Of a DNA stretch of 64,000 nt, positions 29,533-37,364 are shown piece by piece. The notes below the pieces were generated by a model. It was given only the letters and a program-made list of their open reading frames with translations, was not told the origin of the DNA and ran no database searches. Numbering within the stretch: position 1 is the first letter of the stretch; each line of letters opens with the position of its first letter. The DNA comes from a virus. Made by a program: the position numbers and the translations under genes. The stretch covers positions 1 through 64,000 of the IMG/VR virus record IMGVR_UViG_3300008108_000087, one strand, 5' to 3'.

Positions 29533-30753
29533 TTATGCTTCACTAGGCCCACCAGGTCCACCTGAACAACTATCATTACCTACTGATATAATACCACCAT
29601 TTGAATCTACTCTTATAAATTTATATGTACCTCCATCATATAATAAATCACCATTAGGATTTGTTGTTGTTGGGGTATTTTGCGCACTTTGGTTTTCTGA
29701 TTCAGTTATATATGCCATTCTTGTTACATTACCTAATGACCAAGAACCCGCAACAGGTGTTGTTAAACCATAATCACTATAGATTGTTGTAGTACCTGGT
29801 GTTAAAATTGCGTCAGTTGTATAGAATGGTGAGTTAATTAGATAACCTTGTCCACCTGAACCAAAATTATTACAATAAGTTGTTGATATATTAGTGTCCA
29901 TGACTTCTTCTGCTCTGTAGTATACATAAACTGTTGTTGGTGTTACTGTTGGTGTTAACGTCGGAACACCAAGACATTGTATACTTACCTCCCAATAGTC
30001 ATTTACGTCATTTGGCGCAGCTAACATTGGTGCTGTTAATACATCTATGTAATATGTTTGGGTGTTATCATATGTTATTGTTAATGTTATTGGGCCAGTT
30101 TGAGTTGGGTACCAATAATCATTTGAATCATAACCAGATGAATTACCAAACCATCCTGTACTTTCAATAATTGTTAAATCTGTTCTAATTGAAATATTGT
30201 TTGGTCTATCGTTTGCTGTACACGTAAAATTAATTAGCGATCCGTTAGCCACCCCTGTAAAATCTAGTTGACGATCAGGGTAATTATAAATCGTTGGCCC
30301 AGTATATTCACCTGTTACAGTAGAACTACATCCTGGCAAGCTAGTAGGGGTTATTGTTGTTGTTGGTGTAATTGTTGGTGTAACGGTAGTAGTAGTTGTT
30401 GTTGGTGTAATTGTTGGATCAACGGTAGTTGGTGTGGTAGTTGTTGTTGGTGTTATTGTTGGGGTAACAGTGGTAGAAGTTGTTGTTGGTGTTGGTGTTA
30501 CACCTGGTATTCCAGTTATTGAAATACATTGTGTTGTACCAGAACAATCTCCGCCGTCCACTTTAACAAATAAACTAACCGTTCCATCAGGTATTGATGA
30601 AATTGTTTTTGGAAAACTAGATACCGCTTGTGATGTTACTAGACTTGTACAGCCACTTCCACAAGACGCACCTGTACATCCTGATATTGAAACGGTTTGT
30701 CCTGTGATTCCGTTTCCTACTGTTCCTAAATTTACTGAAGCGTTAAATGCCAT
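29533..30753 (-). CDS. Modular tail adhesin with Thr-Pro linker
   Basis: A 406-residue protein. Residues 1 to about 85 form a small cysteine-containing beta domain (ISGCTGASCGSGC). Residues about 88-145 are a Thr/Pro linker (TPTITPTTTTTPTT). A distal Ig-like beta domain follows (FTGVANGSLINFTC and onwards), then a short second TPT linker and a Tyr/Ser/Gly-rich C-terminal domain. The head-linker-module plan is shared by four neighbouring genes. It is probably displayed on the tail for host binding. A TATTTATA motif ends only 4 nt before the ATG. Confidence 0.65.
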   Translation of the reverse strand: MAFNASVNLGTVGNGITGQTVSISGCTGASCGSGCTSLVTSQAVSSFPKTISSIPDGTVSLFVKVDGGDCSGTTQCISITGIPGVTPTPTTTSTTVTPTITPTTTTTPTTVDPTITPTTTTTTVTPTITPTTTITPTSLPGCSSTVTGEYTGPTIYNYPDRQLDFTGVANGSLINFTCTANDRPNNISIRTDLTIIESTGWFGNSSGYDSNDYWYPTQTGPITLTITYDNTQTYYIDVLTAPMLAAPNDVNDYWEVSIQCLGVPTLTPTVTPTTVYVYYRAEEVMDTNISTTYCNNFGSGGQGYLINSPFYTTDAILTPGTTTIYSDYGLTTPVAGSWSLGNVTRMAYITESENQSAQNTPTTTNPNGDLLYDGGTYKFIRVDSNGGIISVGNDSCSGGPGGPSEA

Positions 30754-30757
30754 ATGT

Positions 30758-30765
30758 TATAAATA
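30758..30765 (-). promoter_or_regulatory. TATTTATA motif, 4 nt before the start
   Basis: A coding-strand copy so close to the ATG at 30753 that, if it is a -10 element, the mRNA would start at or within the first codon (leaderless). Confidence 0.4.
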
Positions 30766-30782
30766 TTAATTCTTTTATTTTA

Positions 30783-31667
30783 TTATACTGGACACCCAAT
30801 AGGTATATTGTTATTAGCTCTTAATGTCACAGATACATGTAAAGGTGTTGGTGATGGTGTGTAATCCTCTTCTCCAAGCAGATTGTCAATCGGGCTACTT
30901 AAATGTAATTCTGATGTTCCAATAATATCACAAACTCTATATCTTATAATATTACCCGATCCACTAGCCCACATCCCTCTAATTGTATATGGTAATAAAC
31001 TTTCTAAAACATATATAGTTCCACTTCTTGATCCTCCAGCAGATGTGGTTTCATCTAATAATGTTGCACCATTTTTATCTAAGATAACTAATCGTCCACC
31101 AGAATCTGCACCTATAACCCAATCAATTCTTGCTGATGTAGTTGTTGTAGTTGTTGTTGGTGTTGTAGTTGTTGTTGGTGTTGTAGTTGTTGTTGGTGTT
31201 GGCGTTATTATAACATTATATTCAGACGATCCTCCAGTAAAAGTACAATCTGCAGGGGTTGTTGTTGGTGTTGGGCTTGGGGTAATGATTTGATCGCTAA
31301 TAGCAGAACCACCGCTAAATCTACAATCAATATAATTCGATGTACCTCCAGTAAATAAGCAACAATTTATACAATTATCATAAACCTCCTCATGATTTGT
31401 GAAAATATTTTCAATCACATAACCTCCGGTTACTGTATCTAAAATTTTAAACCAATATTGTGTACTATAGGACGCTCCACTAAAAATAATAGGGTTTGTG
31501 TTGTAATATGATCCATCAGAACTTGCTTGATAAGTTGTACCAGAATTTGGATAATATGTATACCCGGTTGTGACCACAGATTCATTACCTGCGGTGGGCC
31601 CAGTTTTATATAATAACTTAAATGGGTTTGGTGAAACAATACCTTTTAATTTTAGATTTAATCCCAT
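30783..31667 (-). CDS. Modular tail adhesin with Thr-Pro linker
   Basis: I take the start at 31667 (MGLNLKLKG); the in-frame ATG at 31682 would place a TATTTATG promoter-like motif inside the coding region. The 294-residue product has an N-terminal beta domain (about 1-100), a Cys-rich patch (DNCINCCLF), a Thr/Pro linker (about 125-190) and a distal beta domain with Gly-rich turns (ADSGGRLVILDKNGATLLDE), ending in CPV. It has the same overall plan as the neighbouring adhesins. No enzymatic motif is visible. Confidence 0.65.
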   Translation of the reverse strand: MGLNLKLKGIVSPNPFKLLYKTGPTAGNESVVTTGYTYYPNSGTTYQASSDGSYYNTNPIIFSGASYSTQYWFKILDTVTGGYVIENIFTNHEEVYDNCINCCLFTGGTSNYIDCRFSGGSAISDQIITPSPTPTTTPADCTFTGGSSEYNVIITPTPTTTTTPTTTTTPTTTTTTTSARIDWVIGADSGGRLVILDKNGATLLDETTSAGGSRSGTIYVLESLLPYTIRGMWASGSGNIIRYRVCDIIGTSELHLSSPIDNLLGEEDYTPSPTPLHVSVTLRANNNIPIGCPV

Positions 31668-31671
31668 ACTA

Positions 31672-31679
31672 CATAAATA
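31672..31679 (-). promoter_or_regulatory. TATTTATG motif, 4 nt before the start
   Basis: A variant of the recurrent motif, 4 nt before ATG 31667. A second, exact copy lies at 31694-31701 directly after the terminator T-tract. Confidence 0.4.
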
Positions 31680-31693
31680 CAACTCTTATAAAA

Positions 31694-31701
31694 TATAAAT
31701 A
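31694..31701 (-). promoter_or_regulatory. TATTTATA motif after a terminator
   Basis: An exact coding-strand copy that overlaps the end of the T-tract of the terminator at 31703-31728, 26 nt before the start at 31667. Confidence 0.45.
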
Positions 31702-31702
31702 A

Positions 31703-31728
31703 AAAACCCCTCGTTTTGAAGGGGTTTT
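31703..31728 (-). terminator. Intrinsic terminator after the 31752-32312 gene
   Basis: A 9-bp stem (AAAACCCCT with AGGGGTTTT) with an 8-nt loop is followed on the minus strand by a T-tract that runs into a TATTTATA motif. Confidence 0.8.
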
Positions 31729-31751
31729 AAAATATAATATTAAATTAGTTT

Positions 31752-32312
31752 TTAATTACCAATTAAACATGTTCCATTAGTTGTACAAGGTGTTCCGTCA
31801 TTTGACCATAACCACTCTGTTGTAATTTCTACACCACCTTGAACCCAAACAGGTGTACTATAAGCTCCACTAAATGAAACACATAAACCAGCTGTGATTG
31901 TACTATTACCGTTATCCATTGATTCAATGTTACTTAATAAAACTGTTTGGACGGTACCGTCATAATCTCTATATCTTACATATAAATCACCTGGTGGTGG
32001 ATTAGTTGTACTGTATGTTACAGTCCAACATTCTGCTGTTACACTTGATGTAGTTGTCGGCGTTGGTGTTGGTTGGGATGGGAAAGCTTCCCATTGCTGG
32101 GTATTTGTACAAATTCCGGTACTTGCGATTGTACCACCAGTTGTGAGATCACTAATACCAGTAATTGTATGTCCGGTTAATAATTGTTCCTTTGTTACCC
32201 CTGTTGCTAATTCTGTGGTAACATTACCGCTGGTTGTTCCTGAAATATTAAAAGGCCCAGCAACATATGTTGCGCCAGAATATTGATTTTGTAATGTGAA
32301 TGTAACTATCAT
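31752..32312 (-). CDS. Small modular tail adhesin
   Basis: A 186-residue protein: an N-terminal beta domain (about 1-85, IVTFTLQNQYSGATYVAGPF), a short Pro/Thr linker ([10 protein letters not shown]) and a C-terminal domain of about 85 residues (ECWTVTY..DLYVRYRDYDGTVQTVLL..CLIGN). The C-terminal domain is clearly paralogous to the end of the adjacent 32366-37345 giant adhesin, so it arose by duplication or recombination. It sits between a TATTTATA motif and a terminator, so it is its own transcription unit. Confidence 0.7.
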   Translation of the reverse strand: MIVTFTLQNQYSGATYVAGPFNISGTTSGNVTTELATGVTKEQLLTGHTITGISDLTTGGTIASTGICTNTQQWEAFPSQPTPTPTTTSSVTAECWTVTYSTTNPPPGDLYVRYRDYDGTVQTVLLSNIESMDNGNSTITAGLCVSFSGAYSTPVWVQGGVEITTEWLWSNDGTPCTTNGTCLIGN

Positions 32313-32327
32313 TGTTTTTTCTTTTTG

Positions 32328-32335
32328 TATAAATA
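32328..32335 (-). promoter_or_regulatory. TATTTATA motif, candidate phage promoter
   Basis: A coding-strand copy 15 nt before the start at 32312, with an A/G-rich ribosome-binding stretch (AAAAAGAAAAAA) between. Confidence 0.5.
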
Positions 32336-32365
32336 TTTGTTTATTTGAAATTGTTTATAATTTTT

Positions 32366-35300
32366 TTATACGCTACCTATTAGACATACACCATCAGATT
32401 CACAAATTCCACCTTGGGTCCAACTATCAAAACAAGTAACTTCAACACCACCTTGTACACAAACTGGTGTAGAATATGATGATCCAGGTTTAACACAAAT
32501 ACCTACAGTATATGTACCATTACCATTATCCATGGTCGCTAAATTCTGAATTAATACTGTTTGTACCGTATCTGTAACGTCTCTATATCTTACATATAAA
32601 TCATTTGGTATTGTTACGTAAGTCATTGTATAACAATATCCTGGAGCATCCCCATCAGTTAAAACTGTTAAACCACTTGTTGTTATACAACCATTTGTAT
32701 CAGTAACTTCAAGACAATATCCACCAGATGTTAAACCTGTTATTGATCTTGTTGGGTTACTAGACGCAACACTATAATATTCTGCCACTATATCTCCACC
32801 GCAAGTTGTATATGGTGAGCTAGTGTCCTTATATAATCTATATGTCTTAGGCCACACACCACCACTAGAACTAATATCAAGGCTTCCAGCTGATGGGGAA
32901 TAAAATCCAGGATTAACTGCATTATTAATTGTTGCATATTGTTGTGATGGTTCTGATATGTATACACCATATGTCGCCTCACACTGATTATAGTCTTTAA
33001 GGTACACCGTATAACTTCCAGAAGTTAAATTATTAAATGTTGCTGTTGGAACACCATTAACCAAATTGAATAAGTAATAGTCTGAGAAATCACCAGTCAA
33101 TGAAACTGTTAATTGTCCACTATTACCACTAGTTGGGTTTGTTATTGTTATTGAACCATTAGAACCACCGTAACAAGATATATTAGAATGCGTTATTGTT
33201 GCGCTTGGTGCCGCCTTACTTAAATTAGTGTTTTGATTAGACGATTCACATCCGTTTCCGTCTTTAACTCTAACAGTATATGTTGCTGAGTATAAGCCAG
33301 TAAAGCTATTACTTGATTGCCATGTTGATCCTCCATTAATAGAATATTGATATGAGCCAGCACCACCACTTGCAATTACTGTTATTGAACCATTTGTACT
33401 ATCATAACAAGTTGGATATACCACATTTGTATAGAATGATACTGCACTTGGAACCGTAATTGAAGTTGTGTATGTTTGAACACAATTTGAACCGTCCTTA
33501 ACATAAATAGTATATGAACCATCACCCAAACTAGCGTACGCCTGTGGTAAATTTCCATATGTGCCACCAGCGTTTAATTTAGATTGATAAGTACCACCGT
33601 TACCACCTGTTCCAGAATTAACTGAAATACTACCTGTTCCTCCAACACAAGTTGGATTAAAAATTGATATTGTTGCGTTTGGTGCAGATTTAGATAAAGT
33701 TTGTGTTGTTGCAGCAACACAATTATTAGCGTCTTTAGCATATAATACATATGTTCCAGTACCTAAACTACTAAATGTTGCACTTGCCTGATAGTTTGTA
33801 CCATCTTTTGAATATGTTTTTGTTCCAGTACCACCAGACGCGGATAATGTTATAGAACCATCAGCACCATCCCAACACGTTGGATTTGTTGCTGAATTAA
33901 CACTTACTGTTAATGCAGATGGCTCAGTAATTACATAGGTATATGATGCTTTACAATTTGTTGCATCTTTTATATATAACGTATAGTTTCCTGGTGATAA
34001 ATCACTGAAAATCTTTTGTACTGTGTAGTAAGTAATATCATTAAGAGATACTGTATATGGTCCATTATTACCACCACTTGCGCCAACAACATTTAATGAG
34101 CCGGTACCGCCATTACAATAAGCATTTGTTTGATTTACAACTGGTGTTGGAGCGGATTTTGTTACACTTACAGTCGCACTAGAAGATTGACATCCATTAC
34201 CATCTTTTGATTTAACGGTATAAACACCAGAACTTAAATTGGTAAACACACCACTACTTTGCCACGTTGACCCATTATCTTTAGAATATTCATAACCGCC
34301 TCCAGATCCGCCTGAAGCACTTAGTGTGAACCCTGCATTAGTGCTATTCCAACAAGTTGGATATTGTAATCCAGATGAACTAACAGTAACTTGAGTTGGT
34401 TGTGTTATTGTTACAGCATATGTATTTTCACAACCAGCGCTATCTTTTACATAAATAGTATATGAACCAGCCGATAAAGAAGAATAGGTTCTAGAGGTAG
34501 TTAATACTTGATAAGTTCCGCCCGAATTTAATTTTGTTGAGTATGGACCACCTTGGCCTCCTGATAAATCAGAAACAACTATTGATCCATCGCTACCGCC
34601 ATTACATGTTACATTTGTTTGTGATACTGTTGCGGTTACTTGTGTTCTATCTAAACCTATTGTGTTTGTTCTTACACAACCGGCACTATCTTTTACATAA
34701 ATTGTATATGTCCCATTACCTAAATTGCTGAAGGTTGTACCGGTTTGATATGTGGAACCATCTTTAGAATAGGTATATCCAGAGCCTGTACCTCCAGAAG
34801 CTGATGTTACGGTAATCGAACCATCTGTACTTCCTATACAAGTTGGATTTGTTCTAGATAATGTTGAACTAACTATAGTTGGCTCAGTCACTGTTACTAC
34901 ACTACTATTACCAACTTCACCATATGAATCTTTAGCATATAAAATATATGAACCAGCGGTTAACCCACTGAAAACATTTGACGCTTGATAATTTGTACCA
35001 TCTTTTGAATATGTATAACTTGCAGTACCTCCAGTAACCCCAGAAACAGTAATAACACCGTTTGAGCCACCATTACATGTTACATTAGTTGTGGTTGATA
35101 CACCAACCGTTAAAGTTACGTTAGTAATTGAAATTACAATCGATTTATCATATGTTAATCCTCCAGCATCTGTTGCTCTAACTCTAATTGTATAACTTGA
35201 TTGTGTTTCAAAATCAAATACCGCGGCACTTCTTAATGTTGTTCCTGAAATTGAAAAACTTGAATTTCCTGGATATGATGATGTGTCAACTAAGGCATAG

Positions 35301-37345
35301 GTAAAGGTGTCGCCAGCATCTGGATCAGATGAACTAAATGTCCCTATTGTTGTACCAGTTGGTACATTTTCTGAAATTGAAACTGAACTTAGAGAAATAT
35401 TTGTTGGTGCTTCGTTAACATTGGTTACTGAGATTGCAAATACTTGATCAAATGTTAAACCACCGGCATCTGTTGATCTAATCTTTATTGAATATGAAGA
35501 TTTTGTTTCTAAATCAAATATTGCCGCAGATTTTAAAGATGCTCCAGTAATAGTAAAACTAGAGTTATCTGGATAATTTGCTAAATCAACTAAAGTGTAT
35601 GTAAATGTGTCACCAGCATCTGGATCTGTTGTTGATAGTGTTCCAATTGTTGTACCGGTTGCAGAATTTTCTGCTATTGTATTTGATGATAATGAAATAG
35701 CTGTTGGTGTTTCATTAGCATTTGTTATCGATATTGTTAATGTTTTATCAAATGTTAATCCACCTGAATCGGTTGATCGGACTCTTATTGTATAAGAACT
35801 TTTTGTTTCAAAATTAAATACTGCTGCAGATTTTAGTGTTATACCACTAATACTAAAACTAGAGTTATCTGGATAATTTGCTAAATCAACTAAACTGTAT
35901 GTAAATGTACCGCCGTCTGGGTCAGTTGTTGAAAATGTTCCAATGGTTGTTCCTGTTGCCACATTTTCCTCAATTGATAATGAACTTAAACCAATATTTG
36001 TTGGTGCTTCATTAACATTACTAACATAGATATATAATGTACCATCATAAGTTAACCCACCTTGATCTGTTACTCTAATTTTAATTAAATATTCATTTTT
36101 TACCTCATAATTAAAGACAGCAGCTGATCTGAGTGTTGATCCACTTATGATAAAGCTGTTGTTGTCAGGATAAGTTATAGTATCTCTAAGTGCATAAGTA
36201 AATGTATTTCCAGAATCATTGTCTAATCCACTTAAAATACCAACAGTTGTTCCTGTTGCTGAATTTTCTGGGATAGTATCATTAGAAATACTAAAACCAT
36301 ATGGTGCTTCATTAACATTTGTTACATAAGCTGTTAACACACCTTCAAATGTTAAAGAATTAGAATCTGTTGCTCGAACTTTAATTGGATATGAATTTTG
36401 GATTTCATAATCAAAAATTTCAGCAGACTTTAAAACCCCTCCACTAGTTAATGTGAATTTATTATTATTTGGATAAGATAATGAATCTATAAATTCGTAT
36501 GTAAATGTATCACCACTATCAGGATCAAGCGCTGTTATTGTACCAACAGTTGTTCCTGTGGGTGAATTTTCCGGAATACTTCCGTTTAAATTTAAACCAT
36601 ATGGCGCTTCATTAATATTTGTTACATTAATTGTAAACGCTTTATCATAAAATAATCCACCGGCATCGGTTGATTTTATGATTATACTGTATGATGATTT
36701 ATTCTCGTAATCAAAAATTGCGGATGTTCTTAAATCAGAACCATCTATGTTAAAAGATGCCGCATCCCCAGTTGATTGTATGGAATAAGTATGTGTGTCG
36801 CCTAAATCAACATCATTAGTACTTAAAGTTCCAACAATTGTGTTTATTGGGCTGTTTTCATTTACTGTATTATTGCTTAAATTAATATCTACTGGTGCAG
36901 AATTTGTTGGGGTCGGGGTTGATGTAGATGTTGGCGTTGGTGTCGCTATAACCGCAATAGTGTCTATTAAAAATTCACAATTAGGGGTATAGGTTGATGT
37001 TGGTGTAAGAGTAATAGTTGGAGTGTTGGTTGGTGTTTCGGTTGGTGTTGCTGTAAGTGTTGGTGTTGAAGTTGGTGTGGCAGTTGGTGTTGGTGTTGGT
37101 AAAATTAAATCGTCACCAATTAAACAATATGGATCTGTGTTATATAAGATTATTTTATATGCATTATCAGGTACAGAAACTAACACACCGTTTATATCTG
37201 TTAAATCTGAATATGTTATTCCTGTTGCGGGTAATGACGTTGAAACCACCGTAGCAATATTCAACGGATCAACAACATCATAATAAATGTTGTATGGCCC
37301 TGGTGCCGTTCCTGAAGATATTGTTACTGTGAATTGTTTTGCCAT
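32366..37345 (-). CDS. Giant tail adhesin with cadherin-like and SprB repeats
   Basis: A 1659-residue protein. Order: a head domain (about 1-85, FTVTISSGTAPGPYNIYYD), a Thr-Pro linker with one CEFLID cassette (about 85-150), six cadherin-like repeats with the T(I/V)xENSxTGTTVGT start and NVNEAP end (about 150-745), then ten SprB-like repeats of about 70-80 residues (TCNGGSNGVITV...AGSYILYAKD), and a C-terminal domain paralogous to the 31752-32312 protein. SprB repeats are known from the Flavobacterium gliding adhesin. Probably a long, extended host-binding fibre. There is no signal peptide, as expected for a virion protein assembled in the cytoplasm. Confidence 0.8.
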   Translation of the reverse strand: MAKQFTVTISSGTAPGPYNIYYDVVDPLNIATVVSTSLPATGITYSDLTDINGVLVSVPDNAYKIILYNTDPYCLIGDDLILPTPTPTATPTSTPTLTATPTETPTNTPTITLTPTSTYTPNCEFLIDTIAVIATPTPTSTSTPTPTNSAPVDINLSNNTVNENSPINTIVGTLSTNDVDLGDTHTYSIQSTGDAASFNIDGSDLRTSAIFDYENKSSYSIIIKSTDAGGLFYDKAFTINVTNINEAPYGLNLNGSIPENSPTGTTVGTITALDPDSGDTFTYEFIDSLSYPNNNKFTLTSGGVLKSAEIFDYEIQNSYPIKVRATDSNSLTFEGVLTAYVTNVNEAPYGFSISNDTIPENSATGTTVGILSGLDNDSGNTFTYALRDTITYPDNNSFIISGSTLRSAAVFNYEVKNEYLIKIRVTDQGGLTYDGTLYIYVSNVNEAPTNIGLSSLSIEENVATGTTIGTFSTTDPDGGTFTYSLVDLANYPDNSSFSISGITLKSAAVFNFETKSSYTIRVRSTDSGGLTFDKTLTISITNANETPTAISLSSNTIAENSATGTTIGTLSTTDPDAGDTFTYTLVDLANYPDNSSFTITGASLKSAAIFDLETKSSYSIKIRSTDAGGLTFDQVFAISVTNVNEAPTNISLSSVSISENVPTGTTIGTFSSSDPDAGDTFTYALVDTSSYPGNSSFSISGTTLRSAAVFDFETQSSYTIRVRATDAGGLTYDKSIVISITNVTLTVGVSTTTNVTCNGGSNGVITVSGVTGGTASYTYSKDGTNYQASNVFSGLTAGSYILYAKDSYGEVGNSSVVTVTEPTIVSSTLSRTNPTCIGSTDGSITVTSASGGTGSGYTYSKDGSTYQTGTTFSNLGNGTYTIYVKDSAGCVRTNTIGLDRTQVTATVSQTNVTCNGGSDGSIVVSDLSGGQGGPYSTKLNSGGTYQVLTTSRTYSSLSAGSYTIYVKDSAGCENTYAVTITQPTQVTVSSSGLQYPTCWNSTNAGFTLSASGGSGGGYEYSKDNGSTWQSSGVFTNLSSGVYTVKSKDGNGCQSSSATVSVTKSAPTPVVNQTNAYCNGGTGSLNVVGASGGNNGPYTVSLNDITYYTVQKIFSDLSPGNYTLYIKDATNCKASYTYVITEPSALTVSVNSATNPTCWDGADGSITLSASGGTGTKTYSKDGTNYQASATFSSLGTGTYVLYAKDANNCVAATTQTLSKSAPNATISIFNPTCVGGTGSISVNSGTGGNGGTYQSKLNAGGTYGNLPQAYASLGDGSYTIYVKDGSNCVQTYTTSITVPSAVSFYTNVVYPTCYDSTNGSITVIASGGAGSYQYSINGGSTWQSSNSFTGLYSATYTVRVKDGNGCESSNQNTNLSKAAPSATITHSNISCYGGSNGSITITNPTSGNSGQLTVSLTGDFSDYYLFNLVNGVPTATFNNLTSGSYTVYLKDYNQCEATYGVYISEPSQQYATINNAVNPGFYSPSAGSLDISSSGGVWPKTYRLYKDTSSPYTTCGGDIVAEYYSVASSNPTRSITGLTSGGYCLEVTDTNGCITTSGLTVLTDGDAPGYCYTMTYVTIPNDLYVRYRDVTDTVQTVLIQNLATMDNGNGTYTVGICVKPGSSYSTPVCVQGGVEVTCFDSWTQGGICESDGVCLIGSV
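36895..37110 (-). repeat. Thr-Pro linker minisatellite with one CEFLID cassette
   Basis: On the plus strand this reads as repeated GTTGGTGT-type hexamer blocks; on the coding strand it encodes TPTPTxTP repeats around one NCEFLIDTIAVIATPTPT cassette. Confidence 0.8.
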
Positions 37346-37364
37346 TATTTTATATAATTATTCA

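Noticed and set aside
30350-31300. Repeated GTTGGTGT blocks that look like a short-repeat or CRISPR array
   Set aside because: There are no unique spacers of constant size; the repeats are in-frame coding minisatellites for Thr-Pro linkers.
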